The notes under the pieces are model-generated. The model had not been told where the DNA came from and did not search any database. It worked only from the letters and a program-made list of their open reading frames with translations. Below are positions 18,085 to 26,549 of a stretch of 64,000 nt of DNA, in pieces. The stretch covers positions 1 to 64,000 of the forward strand of contig DAINRU010000007.1 of NCBI GenBank assembly GCA_036741695.1, read 5' to 3'. The stretch is from JAFANK01 sp036741695. GTDB taxonomy: Bacteria; Vulcanimicrobiota; Vulcanimicrobiia; Eremiobacterales; Eremiobacteraceae. The position numbers were made by a program, and so were the translations under genes. The first letter of the stretch is position 1; every line of letters starts with the position of its first letter.

Positions 18085-18978
18085 ATGATCGGCAACGTCG
18101 GCCTCATCGGCACAGGCGCGATGGGCGAACCTATGGGCGAGTCGCTCCTGCGGGCCGGCCTTTCACTACGGGTCTGCGCCCACCACAATCGCGCAGGCGT
18201 CGAGCGCTTGGTCGCATTGGGTGCCATCGAGAACGCCACTCCGGCCGACGTCGCAGCAGGAAGCGATCTGGTCATCACCATGGTCCCGGATGCTCCGCAG
18301 GTGGAGGAAGCGATATTTGCTCCCACCGGCGCCGCCACCGGCATGAAGCCGGGTGGAACGATCGTCGACATGTCGACCATCTCGCCTGTGGCATCGCGTT
18401 CTTTTCATCAACGTCTGGCCGAACGGGGGCTGCACATGCTCGATGCGCCCGTCTCGGGAGGCCCCGCGCGCGCCAAGAGCGGCGACCTCACGATCATGGC
18501 CGGCGGCGAGGCTGAGACCTTCACGCGCTGCGAGCCGGTGCTGCGCGCGCTCGGCAAGCCGACGCTTGTCGGTCCGGCAGGGATGGGCGAGACGTTCAAG
18601 CTCGTCAACCAGATCATCATCTCAGGGGTCATGATCGCCGACGTCGAGGGGCTCGTCTTCGCGAAGAAGGCGGGAGCCGACATCGCGCTCTTGCGCCAGG
18701 TACTCGGCACGGCGACGGCATCGAATTATCTGCTCGACACGTGGTTGCCCAAAGCATGGTTGGAGGACCACCACCGAGGCGGCTTCGCGCTCGACCTCTT
18801 GCGTAAGGATCTTCGCGCGGCGCTCGAAGCCGCGCAAGCGCTCGGGGCGCCATTGACCGCCTCGACGCTCGCCTACGACCTCTACACCAAAGCCTCGGCG
18901 GCCGGCCATGGCGGCGAGGACTACAGCGCGGTGGCCGACGTGTACGAAAACGCTGCCGGCACGCGCGTGGCGGATTGA
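18085..18978 (+). CDS. NAD(P)-dependent beta-hydroxyacid dehydrogenase (3-hydroxyisobutyrate dehydrogenase/GarR-like)
   Basis: Oxidises a beta-hydroxyacid such as 3-hydroxyisobutyrate, or reduces tartronate semialdehyde. The 297-residue protein has the Rossmann motif GLIGTGAMGEPMG at residues 6-18, the substrate-binding APVSGGPARAKSG near 121-133 and the catalytic lysine K172 in GETFKLVNQ. ATG 18085 is chosen because it gives the usual five-residue lead to GxGxMG; a TTG at 18070 abuts the palindromic repeat. It heads a co-directional cluster with a solute-binding protein, two MDR dehydrogenases and a cupin, suggesting sugar-acid or polyol catabolism. The exact substrate is unknown. Confidence 0.88.
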   Translation: MIGNVGLIGTGAMGEPMGESLLRAGLSLRVCAHHNRAGVERLVALGAIENATPADVAAGSDLVITMVPDAPQVEEAIFAPTGAATGMKPGGTIVDMSTISPVASRSFHQRLAERGLHMLDAPVSGGPARAKSGDLTIMAGGEAETFTRCEPVLRALGKPTLVGPAGMGETFKLVNQIIISGVMIADVEGLVFAKKAGADIALLRQVLGTATASNYLLDTWLPKAWLEDHHRGGFALDLLRKDLRAALEAAQALGAPLTASTLAYDLYTKASAAGHGGEDYSAVADVYENAAGTRVAD

Positions 18979-18994
18979 TGAGGAGCCGCGGCAG

Positions 18995-20656
18995 ATGAGG
19001 CCTGAATCACGGTCTGCGGCGGCGCGCGCATGTGTCGCTTGCATCGCTGTCACCGTCGCCTTGACGGCGATAGGCTGCACGAAGATCTCGACGCAGACGA
19101 GCGTCGCCCATAAGGGCAACCCATGGACGATCCACGGGGTCTTCCGGGCCGCTGATATCGCCGAGCCTGATAATCTCAATCCGATGGTGGGCAACCAGCA
19201 GGCCGAGGTCGATCTGGCCATGTTCTGGGGCGCATGGATGTTCCGGGTGAACGATCGCAACGAATGGGTGCCCGAGCTCGCCGTCGAGGTGCCGACGGTG
19301 ACCAACGGCGGGATTAGTCGCGATGGGCTTTCGATCACCTATCATCTGCGCAAAGGCGTCAAGTGGCATGATGGCGCGCCGTTCTCGGCAGACGACGTCA
19401 TCTACTCGTGGCAACAGGTGATGAACCCGAAGAACAACGTCGGGGGCCGTGTGGGCTTCGACGACATCGCGCGAATCGATCGCAAGGACGATTACACAAT
19501 TGTCGTGCACCTGCGCGCACCGTACGCGCCGTTCATCGCCGCCTTCTTTTCGTTTAGCGGCACTCCTATGTGCATCATCCCCAAGCACCTGCTCTCCCAG
19601 TACGCTGATATCAACCATGTGCCGTACAACAACCATCCGATCGGCACTGGCCCGTTCAAGGTCGACAGCTATGAAAAAGGCGTCATGATCAAGTTCGTCG
19701 CCAACCCCGACTACTTCCGGGGGCCGCCAAAGCTCAAGGAGATCGATTGGCGCTTCATGCCCGACTCCAACACGATTGTGACGCAGCTGCAGACGCACGA
19801 GCTTGACGCCTGGCCGGAGGCGGTCGCGGAATATCTCCCCACGCTGCTTACCATCCCCGGGATCACCGTCTACCGCACGCCGTTCACCGCCTACACGTAC
19901 CTGGGTTTCAACATGCACCGGCCGGCACTCGCGGATAAGATCGTCCGCCAGGCACTGGCCTATGCGGTCGATCGCGAGACGATCCGTACCAAGGTCTACC
20001 ACGGCAATCCGATCCCCGGCAACTCCGACCAGCCGTCATTTCTGTGGGCGCACAATCCAAACGTGAAGCCCTATCCCTACGAACCGGCGCTCGCCGCCCA
20101 CATGCTGGACACCGACGGCTGGAAGCTCGGCCCGGATGGATTCCGCTACAAGAACGGCGAGCGTCTGCAAGTGCAGATCGCGACGACGCCCGGCGGTAGC
20201 GGCGCGCCGCAGCTCATCATCGTACAGGACTGGCAGCACATCGGCGTGGATGCGTCGGTGAAGATCTATGCGGCGCCGATCTACTTCGCTACCTACGGAC
20301 AAGGCGGCATCGTCCAGACAGGGAAATTCGACGTGGTGTTCTTGGGCTGGGCCAATGGGATCGACCCCGACGATTCGACGAACTGGATGTGCGACCAGAT
20401 CCCGCCGACCGGCCAGAACACCGAATACTTCTGCAGCCACGAGCTCGACGCACTAGAGAAAACGGCACTCACCTCCTACGATCAGAAGACGCGAAGGGCA
20501 GCCTACTACAAGATCCAGGATATCCTCGCCGATGAAGAGCCGGCCGTGATCATGTACTACACGCGCCGCGTCGGCGCGATCAATAGCGATCTCAAGAACT
20601 ACAAGCCGTCTCACGCGGTGAGCACGTTTTGGAATCCGTGGGAGTGGGAGATCTGA
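18995..20656 (+). CDS. ABC transporter solute-binding lipoprotein, SBP_bac_5 family
   Basis: A 553-residue peptide/oligosaccharide-type solute-binding protein anchored by a lipobox (LTAIGC). Family blocks are visible: ADIAEPDNLNPM, YHLRKGVKWHDGAPFSADDVIYSW and GTGPFKVDSYEKGVMIKFVANPDYF. AGGAG about ten bases before ATG 18995 supports the start. No permease or ATPase is encoded nearby. It lies between two dehydrogenase genes, with only three bases to the next one, so the cargo is probably the substrate of this catabolic cluster. It is a paralogue of the protein at 1080-2687. Confidence 0.88.
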   Translation: MRPESRSAAARACVACIAVTVALTAIGCTKISTQTSVAHKGNPWTIHGVFRAADIAEPDNLNPMVGNQQAEVDLAMFWGAWMFRVNDRNEWVPELAVEVPTVTNGGISRDGLSITYHLRKGVKWHDGAPFSADDVIYSWQQVMNPKNNVGGRVGFDDIARIDRKDDYTIVVHLRAPYAPFIAAFFSFSGTPMCIIPKHLLSQYADINHVPYNNHPIGTGPFKVDSYEKGVMIKFVANPDYFRGPPKLKEIDWRFMPDSNTIVTQLQTHELDAWPEAVAEYLPTLLTIPGITVYRTPFTAYTYLGFNMHRPALADKIVRQALAYAVDRETIRTKVYHGNPIPGNSDQPSFLWAHNPNVKPYPYEPALAAHMLDTDGWKLGPDGFRYKNGERLQVQIATTPGGSGAPQLIIVQDWQHIGVDASVKIYAAPIYFATYGQGGIVQTGKFDVVFLGWANGIDPDDSTNWMCDQIPPTGQNTEYFCSHELDALEKTALTSYDQKTRRAAYYKIQDILADEEPAVIMYYTRRVGAINSDLKNYKPSHAVSTFWNPWEWEI

Positions 20657-20659
20657 CCC

Positions 20660-21703
20660 GTGCACCAGGCCGTGCTCACAAGCCCCAAGACGCTCAGCTG
20701 GCACGACGGGCCGACGCCGCAACCCGGTGCCGGCGAGGTGGTGGTCAAGATCCGGGCGGCGTTGACCTGCGGTACGGATCTGAAGACCTACAGGCGTGGA
20801 CATCCCAAACTCGCCTTCGGCCCGTTCGGCCACGAGGCGTCGGGTGACGTCGTAGCCGTGGGGCCGGGTGTCGGCGCCGTGCAGCCGGGCGAGGCGGTCA
20901 TGTGGGTGCAGACCGCGCCCTGCGGCCGCTGTGCCCGCTGTCTGACGGGGCATGAAAATCTCTGCGACCATCTTACGGACGAGATGGCGTTCGGGGCCTA
21001 TGCGGACTTCCTCCGCCTGCCCGCCCACGTCGTGGCGCGCAATCTCTTCGCCAAACCGCAAGCTTTGAGCTATATCGAAGCCGCGTTTTTGGAGCCTTTC
21101 TCGTGCGTCGTCCACGGCTGGAACGCGCTACGCCGCGCCGATGCGCGTAACCCGTTGCCGTCCTCGGTCGCCATCGTCGGCGCCGGAAGCATCGGTCTCT
21201 TGCATCTCGTCTACGCGCGTCAGCTGCGCACCCCGGCAACCGTGTTCGCGCGGAGCAAGAACCGGCTCAGCCTCGCCGGCAAGCTCGGCGCGCAGGCGAC
21301 TATCGTGGCCGACTTCGACTCGTTGCCCGCCCACCTGTCCGGATCGTTCCCAGCGGTGATCGAATGCGGCGGCACGCCCGAGTCGTGGCAAGAGGCGGTT
21401 CGCCTGGCCGCTCCAGGCGGCCGGGTGCTCGCCTTCAGCGGCTTGCCCAAGGGCACGCACGTGCCCCTCGACGCCACGCGCCTGCACTATGAGGAGCTCA
21501 CGATCCTGGGAAGTTTCCACTTCACACCGGCTGACGTACGCGAAGCGCGCGATATGCTCGTGACCGGTTGCGTGCCGGCTCGCGAGCTCATCTCGGACGT
21601 CATGTCCTTGTCGTCGCTCGCGCAGGCCTTCGAGCATCTCGATAATCGTGAAGGTTTCAAGTACGCGCTCATCCCCGGGCCCGACGCCCCCACCTGGGTC
21701 TGA
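20660..21703 (+). CDS. Zinc-dependent MDR-family alcohol/polyol dehydrogenase
   Basis: A 347-residue medium-chain dehydrogenase that should oxidise an alcohol or polyol with NAD(P). The catalytic zinc ligands Cys37 (TCGTD) and His58-Glu59 (GHEASGDV) and the structural zinc cysteines 88, 91, 94 and 102 (CGRCARC...C) are all present, as is the nucleotide motif VGAGSIGLLH near residue 175. Sorbitol or threonine dehydrogenase-like enzymes are the nearest types; the substrate is unknown. It starts at GTG 20660, three bases after the preceding stop, and the next MDR gene begins one base after its stop. Confidence 0.87.
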   Translation: MHQAVLTSPKTLSWHDGPTPQPGAGEVVVKIRAALTCGTDLKTYRRGHPKLAFGPFGHEASGDVVAVGPGVGAVQPGEAVMWVQTAPCGRCARCLTGHENLCDHLTDEMAFGAYADFLRLPAHVVARNLFAKPQALSYIEAAFLEPFSCVVHGWNALRRADARNPLPSSVAIVGAGSIGLLHLVYARQLRTPATVFARSKNRLSLAGKLGAQATIVADFDSLPAHLSGSFPAVIECGGTPESWQEAVRLAAPGGRVLAFSGLPKGTHVPLDATRLHYEELTILGSFHFTPADVREARDMLVTGCVPARELISDVMSLSSLAQAFEHLDNREGFKYALIPGPDAPTWV

Positions 21704-21704
21704 C

Positions 21705-22778
21705 ATGAGCGATGCGATGCCGAGCTCGACGCGGGCCGCCGTGTATGAAGGCGGCGGACGGATCGCAGTGCGTGACCTGCCGATCGCGCCGCCGGATCGC
21801 GGCGAGCTGCTGGTGCGCGTGAACGCGTGTGGTCTGTGCGCGAGCGAAGCACTCGTGTGGTACGCCGACGGCAAGGCGCCGTTCGTGCTGGGCCACGAGC
21901 CGGTCGCCGAGATCGTCGCCTGCGGCACAGGCGCGATGCCCGCCCGTGACGGGGCGCCGTTTTCCGTGGGCGAACGGGTCTTTGTCCATCATCACGCACC
22001 GTGCATGACCTGCCGGCGCTGCCGCCGCGGCGACTACGTCCAATGCACCACCTGGCGTGCGACGCGGCTCGATCCTGGGGCGCTTGCCCAGTTCGCGCGT
22101 GTGCCCGCAGAGAACGTCCGTCATGACGTGCTGCGCGTCCCCGACAGCCTGAGCGACGACACAGCCACGCTCATCGAACCACTCGCCACCGTGGTCAAAT
22201 CGGTCCGCCGCTCGCGCATGGGCGCTGGCGACCGCGTGCTCGTCCTTGGGCTGGGAGCGATGGGCATGATGCACATGCTCGTGGCGCGCGAGCGCGGCTC
22301 CGCGCTCGTCATCGGCGCGGACCGCGTGACATCGCGGCTCGAGCGTGCTCAAGCCTTCGGCGCGAGCCTTGCCCTAGACGTGGACCAGGCTCCCCTCGGC
22401 GATCAGGTGCGTGGGGCGACCGGCGGCGATGGAGCCGAGATCGTCTTCGTGACGCCGGGATCTCGTGCAGCGCTTGAGAGCGCGGCGGACTGCGTGGCCC
22501 CCGGAGGGACGCTCGTCGCCTTCACGCCGCTGCCACCGGGCGAGCTGTGGCCGCTGCATCAAAACGATCTGTTCTTCAAAGACATCACGATCGTGATGAG
22601 CTATTCGGCCGGACCGGACGACACGCGCGAAGCCCTCGAGCTTCTCTCTCATGGGCTTGCCGTCGAGGGGCTCTTCACGCATCGCTTCGGGCTGGAGCAG
22701 GCGGCACAGGCCTATGCGATGGTGAAGAACCCCGAGGCCGCGCTGAAGGTCATCGTGTATCCGAACAAGGCGCCATGA
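21705..22778 (+). CDS. Second zinc-dependent MDR-family dehydrogenase
   Basis: A 357-residue paralogue of the preceding enzyme. Catalytic zinc residues Cys45 (GLCASE) and His64-Glu65 (GHEPVAE) and structural cysteines 100, 103, 106 and 114 are intact, and the coenzyme motif is GLGAMGMMH. ATG 21705 follows the previous stop by one base. Its stop overlaps the cupin start as ATGA, so the run is one operon. Two different MDR enzymes next to a hydroxyacid dehydrogenase suggest successive oxidations of one polyol or sugar derivative; this is inference. Confidence 0.87.
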   Translation: MSDAMPSSTRAAVYEGGGRIAVRDLPIAPPDRGELLVRVNACGLCASEALVWYADGKAPFVLGHEPVAEIVACGTGAMPARDGAPFSVGERVFVHHHAPCMTCRRCRRGDYVQCTTWRATRLDPGALAQFARVPAENVRHDVLRVPDSLSDDTATLIEPLATVVKSVRRSRMGAGDRVLVLGLGAMGMMHMLVARERGSALVIGADRVTSRLERAQAFGASLALDVDQAPLGDQVRGATGGDGAEIVFVTPGSRAALESAADCVAPGGTLVAFTPLPPGELWPLHQNDLFFKDITIVMSYSAGPDDTREALELLSHGLAVEGLFTHRFGLEQAAQAYAMVKNPEAALKVIVYPNKAP

Positions 22779-23230
22779 AACGAAAATTCGATCCGAAAGC
22801 CTTCGCCTGGTCGGGCGTATCGCCGACCAGCTACGCCGACGAGCATTCCGACGCCCGTGGCCGCTCGTGGCGTGGCACGACCCGCCACATCATCAAGGGC
22901 AGAGAGGACGGAGGACGCTTCGATGTCCGCTACTTCGAAGTCGCACGCGGCGGCTACACGAGCCTCGAGTGCCACGAGCACATCCATTCAGTGGTGTGCG
23001 TGCGCGGCGCGGGGTATGCGATCGTCGGCACGGACTCCCACGATGTCGGCGCGTTCGACCACGTCCTCGTCCCCGCGAACACCCCGCATCAGTTCGTCAA
23101 TGCGGGTGAAGAGCCGTTCGGGTTTTTGTGCATCGTCGACGCAGAACGCGACCGCCCGCGCGCGCTGACGCCCGAAGAACTCGCTGCGTTGCGCGCCTCG
23201 CCCAACGTCGCGTCTAAGATCCGTATGTAG
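22775..23230 (+). CDS. Cupin-domain protein
   Basis: A 151-residue single-domain cupin. The first motif is ECHEHIHSVVCVRG (metal-ligand histidines) and the second PANTPHQFVNAG (closing histidine). Such proteins are metal-dependent isomerases, dioxygenases or binding proteins; in this cluster it may isomerise or sense the sugar substrate. ATG overlaps the preceding stop (ATGA). The TAG stop is supplied by the GTAGC leader of a palindromic repeat that follows. Confidence 0.82.
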   Translation: MKRKFDPKAFAWSGVSPTSYADEHSDARGRSWRGTTRHIIKGREDGGRFDVRYFEVARGGYTSLECHEHIHSVVCVRGAGYAIVGTDSHDVGAFDHVLVPANTPHQFVNAGEEPFGFLCIVDAERDRPRALTPEELAALRASPNVASKIRM

Positions 23231-23251
23231 CAACGGATCTTTAGATCCGTT
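23227..23251 (+). repeat. Dispersed palindromic repeat with compensatory changes
   Basis: GTAGC followed by arms AACGGATC and GATCCGTT around TTTA. Relative to the consensus both arms changed at paired positions (C to T and G to A), so the hairpin is preserved. The cupin stop codon lies inside the element. Confidence 0.9.
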
Positions 23252-23267
23252 TGACTTCCAGGCGTTT

Positions 23268-23292
23268 GCAGCAACGGACCTTTAGGTCCGTT
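23268..23292 (+). repeat. Dispersed palindromic repeat
   Basis: GCAGC followed by arms AACGGACC and GGTCCGTT around TTTA. It lies between the convergent cupin and helicase-nuclease genes, its last base overlapping the stop of the latter. With the copy at 23227 it may end transcription from both sides. Confidence 0.9.
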
Positions 23293-26200
23293 CAAGTCCG
23301 TTTCGCTTTCTTGAAGTCCATGCATGGCGCCGCACGATACCCGCACGTGCCGCACCACGCGCCGGCCTTGGGCTGCACATCACGGGCGAGCAGACCATTG
23401 CGGACGCGGACGATCGTCGAGTGCAGCTCGTCGTCTGAGACCGTAGCGACCGGCTCGAGGGAGAACGTGTCATCCTCGATGCGGCCCACCAGGCAGCGCT
23501 CGACGTCGAGGCCGTAGACGCGCCTGGCCGCCGCCGCATACAGGGCAAGCTGCAGCTCGACGCGTGCGCCGCGCACGCCGCCCGTCTTGTAGTCCACAAG
23601 ACAGACCTGTCCGGCGTGGTCTCGCGCGAGCAAGTCGAGATATCCGTAGACGAGCAGCGGACTGCCTTCGGTCCCGAAATCGAGGGTGAACGGCGCCTCC
23701 ACATGCAGTGGCATCCAGTTCGCGAATTCGCGTTCGATGCGTGCGAGCGCTCGCGCTGCGGTCCGTGCCTGAGACGCCGCGGGCGAAAGAGCGAGAACAG
23801 ACGCGGCCAGACCGATGAGGTCGTCTGCTGAGCGCGCCTCAGCGCCGGATACCCGCGACACAGCCCATAGCTCGAGCGCCTTGTGCAAGACCTCGCCGTA
23901 GTCGCCCGAGCGCAGCAGCGAGTCATCGGCAGACAGGTCGCGAGATTCGAGCTCATCCCAGCCGCGCCGCGCGCGGTGCCGCCGCTCGGCGGTTCCCACC
24001 TCAGGCACGCGCAGGATCGTGCGGTATGTCGCGCGCCGAGGACACTGCTCGAAGGCGGCGATGAGCGAGTACGACAAGGGGGTCCCATATTTGGTCGCGA
24101 CCGCCGTGGGCGCCGCAGCAACGCCGGCCGCACGCCGCGGCGCGGGCGCAGGTGAGACGAAAACGGGGCCGTTCGCGCGCGGAACGCGCTCGTCGGGCAC
24201 CCAGGCGCGCTCTTCCAGCCACTGGTAGATGCGCTTCAGGTACTTGTTCAGCGAGCCAAGCGGGTTCTGTTTGGACGGCTTGTTGCGCAGACCGCTGACG
24301 AAGACGCGGTCGCGAGCGCGCGTCAGCGCGACGTAGAGCAGGCGCCACTCCTCCGCATCGGCCTCGTCATCGTCTTCCTCACCGCCGTCGGTGTCGCCAT
24401 CCTTGCGGGGCACGATGCCGTGCTCGTCGGCTCCTTCGTTGACAGCTTCGAAGTGGAACGGCCGAGAACCATCCGCTCCTTCGGCGTAGAGCAGCGCGCC
24501 GTCGGTATCCACGCTCAGACGAGCCTTCGCACGCAGCGCGGGCCAAACGCTGAGCACGAAGACGACCGGCCACTCGAGACCCTTCGCCGAATGGATGGTG
24601 GAGATGGTGACCGCGTCGGACGAAGGAACATCAGCCTCACGTTCGTCGAAATCGATCACCTCGAGCTCGTCGATGAAGGCGACGAAATCGGCGGGATGCG
24701 CTCCCGGGTTATCCCGAGCGAACCCACGCGCAAGCGCTTCGAGCTTCTCAAGGTTGGCGAGCGCCTGCCGTGCGCGCGCGTCGCGGCTCGTCTCGTGGTG
24801 CCGCCGCATCCCCGTGCGCTCGAAGACGGCATCCAGCGCGCCGAGCAGCGGCAGCGCGGCGAATGCAGACAGATCGTCGAGCAGCTCGCGGAGCCTCTGC
24901 GCCGCGTCTCGAGCCGCGACGCCCGCATCGTCCTCGGCCGCGATGTCAGCCGTAAGCACGTGTCGGGCGAACGACGTCGCGTCGTGGGCGTCGCGTTGCG
25001 CCAGTCTCGCGACGGCCGCGTCATCGGCGCCGATGACGGCCGAGGCGAGTGCTCGCGCGACGGCATGCGAGTCGAACGGGTCGGCGAGCAAGCGCAACCA
25101 GGCCAAGGCATCGCGGATCTCCGGCGCATCGTAGAAGCCGACACCGCCGACGAGGCGGAACGGGATGCCGGCCGCCAGCAGCGCGTCGGTCACCGGTCCG
25201 ACGTTGGTCTTGGTCCGCGACAGGATGGCGATGTGGCGGGGAGCGATGGGCTCGCGCACTCCCTGGCCTGTCTCCACAACCGCTCCGCCGGCGAGCAACG
25301 ATCGGATGCGGCGCGCCACGGCCTTGGCCTCGAGCTTGCGCGCCTCGTCGAAGGGTAGGTAGCCAGTCGTGCCTGCGCCGTCGCTCGCGCTTGCGTCGTC
25401 GAGCCACACGCTCGAGACGTGGACGTTTTGCGCGCCCGCGCTGCCGCGCTGCGCGACGAGCGGCAGCGCGTTGGCGTGCGCGGGCAGCACCGCGTGATGC
25501 GCAAGATCGAGGATCTCTTGCAGCGAGCGCCGGTTCTCGAGCAGCGGGTACACGCTCGCCCGCGGCGCGTCTCTGAACGCCTGTACGTTGCCGGGATGAG
25601 CGCCGCGGAAACTGTAGATGCTCTGCAGCACGTCGCCCACCACCATGATGCGCTCGAGGCCGCTTCCGAAGAGCGCCTCCAAGAAGCGATGCTGGGCGCG
25701 ATCCGTATCTTGGTACTCATCGACGATGCAGCAGCGATAGCGCGCGCGCAGTTCGCCGCGCAGGGTCGCGTCGTTGCGAAGCATCACTTCAGCGCGCTCG
25801 AGGATATCGGCATAGGTCAAGACATGACGGTCGGCGAGGCTATGGTCGAAGCGCTTGAAGATGTCCGTCACAGCCTCGACCCGCGCTTTCTCCTCGAGGG
25901 TCTGGCGCGCGAGCTCATCATCGGTGATCGTCGCTATGGACGCGTGGTCCTTGCCCCTATACCGTTTCGCATAGGGCCGGCGCAGCTCGCGATAGGTGAC
26001 CGACGCGAAGCGGTCGGCGGCGGCGAGCGCGCGTTCGCGAAACCCGTCCACCGTCAATCCCCGTTCTTTAAGACTTTCGCGCAGCACGAAGAGCTGGCTG
26101 CGGATCTCATCGCGGTTGAACGGCCGCAGCGGAAAGCCGCTGTGCGCGGACCTCACGTCGTTCAAGAAGTCGTCGAAGGCGTTCTTGAACTCGACGCGAG

Positions 26201-26549
26201 CGTCGGCGTCCTCGATGACCGCGGTCTCCGGCGAGAGTCCGGCGTCGTAGAGATGCGACGATACGACGTTCCAGGCGAAGCCATGGAAGGTATGGCACTC
26301 GGGAGCGGTCTCGCCAAGGCGGCGCGCGATGCGCGCTCGTAGCTCCGCCGCGGCTTTGCGTCCGAAGGTGAGCAACAGGATCTGGTCAGCGCGGCAGACC
26401 TTGCGTTCCAAGAGCATCGCGACGCGCTCGACGATCGTGAAGGTCTTGCCCGTGCCGGCGCCTGCATGGACGACCGCCGGGTGCTCGATCGGATGGTCGA
26501 CGACGGCACGCTGGGCAGGGGTGAGCTCGACCGGAGTGCGCTCGCTCAT
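23292..26549 (-). CDS. adnB: UvrD-like helicase with C-terminal RecB-family nuclease (AdnB-like)
   Basis: A 1085-residue motor-nuclease of the RecBCD/AddAB/AdnAB class for processing double-strand breaks. Helicase motifs are Walker A AGAGTGKT, LLLTFGRKAAAELRAR, Walker B VDEYQDTD, ISTIHSAKGLEWP and VALTRARDRV. The nuclease domain has FEQCPRRATY, GYLDLLARD and VDYKTG, and a C-terminal C-x2-C-x5-C; with the upstream cysteine these would hold an iron-sulfur cluster. Translation starts at 26549, overlapping the upstream partner as ATGA; a longer frame to 26651 lies inside that gene. Two helicase-nuclease subunits of about 1000 residues match mycobacterial AdnAB better than AddAB. Confidence 0.8.
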   Translation of the reverse strand: MSERTPVELTPAQRAVVDHPIEHPAVVHAGAGTGKTFTIVERVAMLLERKVCRADQILLLTFGRKAAAELRARIARRLGETAPECHTFHGFAWNVVSSHLYDAGLSPETAVIEDADARVEFKNAFDDFLNDVRSAHSGFPLRPFNRDEIRSQLFVLRESLKERGLTVDGFRERALAAADRFASVTYRELRRPYAKRYRGKDHASIATITDDELARQTLEEKARVEAVTDIFKRFDHSLADRHVLTYADILERAEVMLRNDATLRGELRARYRCCIVDEYQDTDRAQHRFLEALFGSGLERIMVVGDVLQSIYSFRGAHPGNVQAFRDAPRASVYPLLENRRSLQEILDLAHHAVLPAHANALPLVAQRGSAGAQNVHVSSVWLDDASASDGAGTTGYLPFDEARKLEAKAVARRIRSLLAGGAVVETGQGVREPIAPRHIAILSRTKTNVGPVTDALLAAGIPFRLVGGVGFYDAPEIRDALAWLRLLADPFDSHAVARALASAVIGADDAAVARLAQRDAHDATSFARHVLTADIAAEDDAGVAARDAAQRLRELLDDLSAFAALPLLGALDAVFERTGMRRHHETSRDARARQALANLEKLEALARGFARDNPGAHPADFVAFIDELEVIDFDEREADVPSSDAVTISTIHSAKGLEWPVVFVLSVWPALRAKARLSVDTDGALLYAEGADGSRPFHFEAVNEGADEHGIVPRKDGDTDGGEEDDDEADAEEWRLLYVALTRARDRVFVSGLRNKPSKQNPLGSLNKYLKRIYQWLEERAWVPDERVPRANGPVFVSPAPAPRRAAGVAAAPTAVATKYGTPLSYSLIAAFEQCPRRATYRTILRVPEVGTAERRHRARRGWDELESRDLSADDSLLRSGDYGEVLHKALELWAVSRVSGAEARSADDLIGLAASVLALSPAASQARTAARALARIEREFANWMPLHVEAPFTLDFGTEGSPLLVYGYLDLLARDHAGQVCLVDYKTGGVRGARVELQLALYAAAARRVYGLDVERCLVGRIEDDTFSLEPVATVSDDELHSTIVRVRNGLLARDVQPKAGAWCGTCGYRAAPCMDFKKAKRT

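Noticed and set aside
25419..26342. Plus-strand open frame of 307 codons
   Set aside because: It is antisense to the conserved helicase motifs of the AdnB-like gene.
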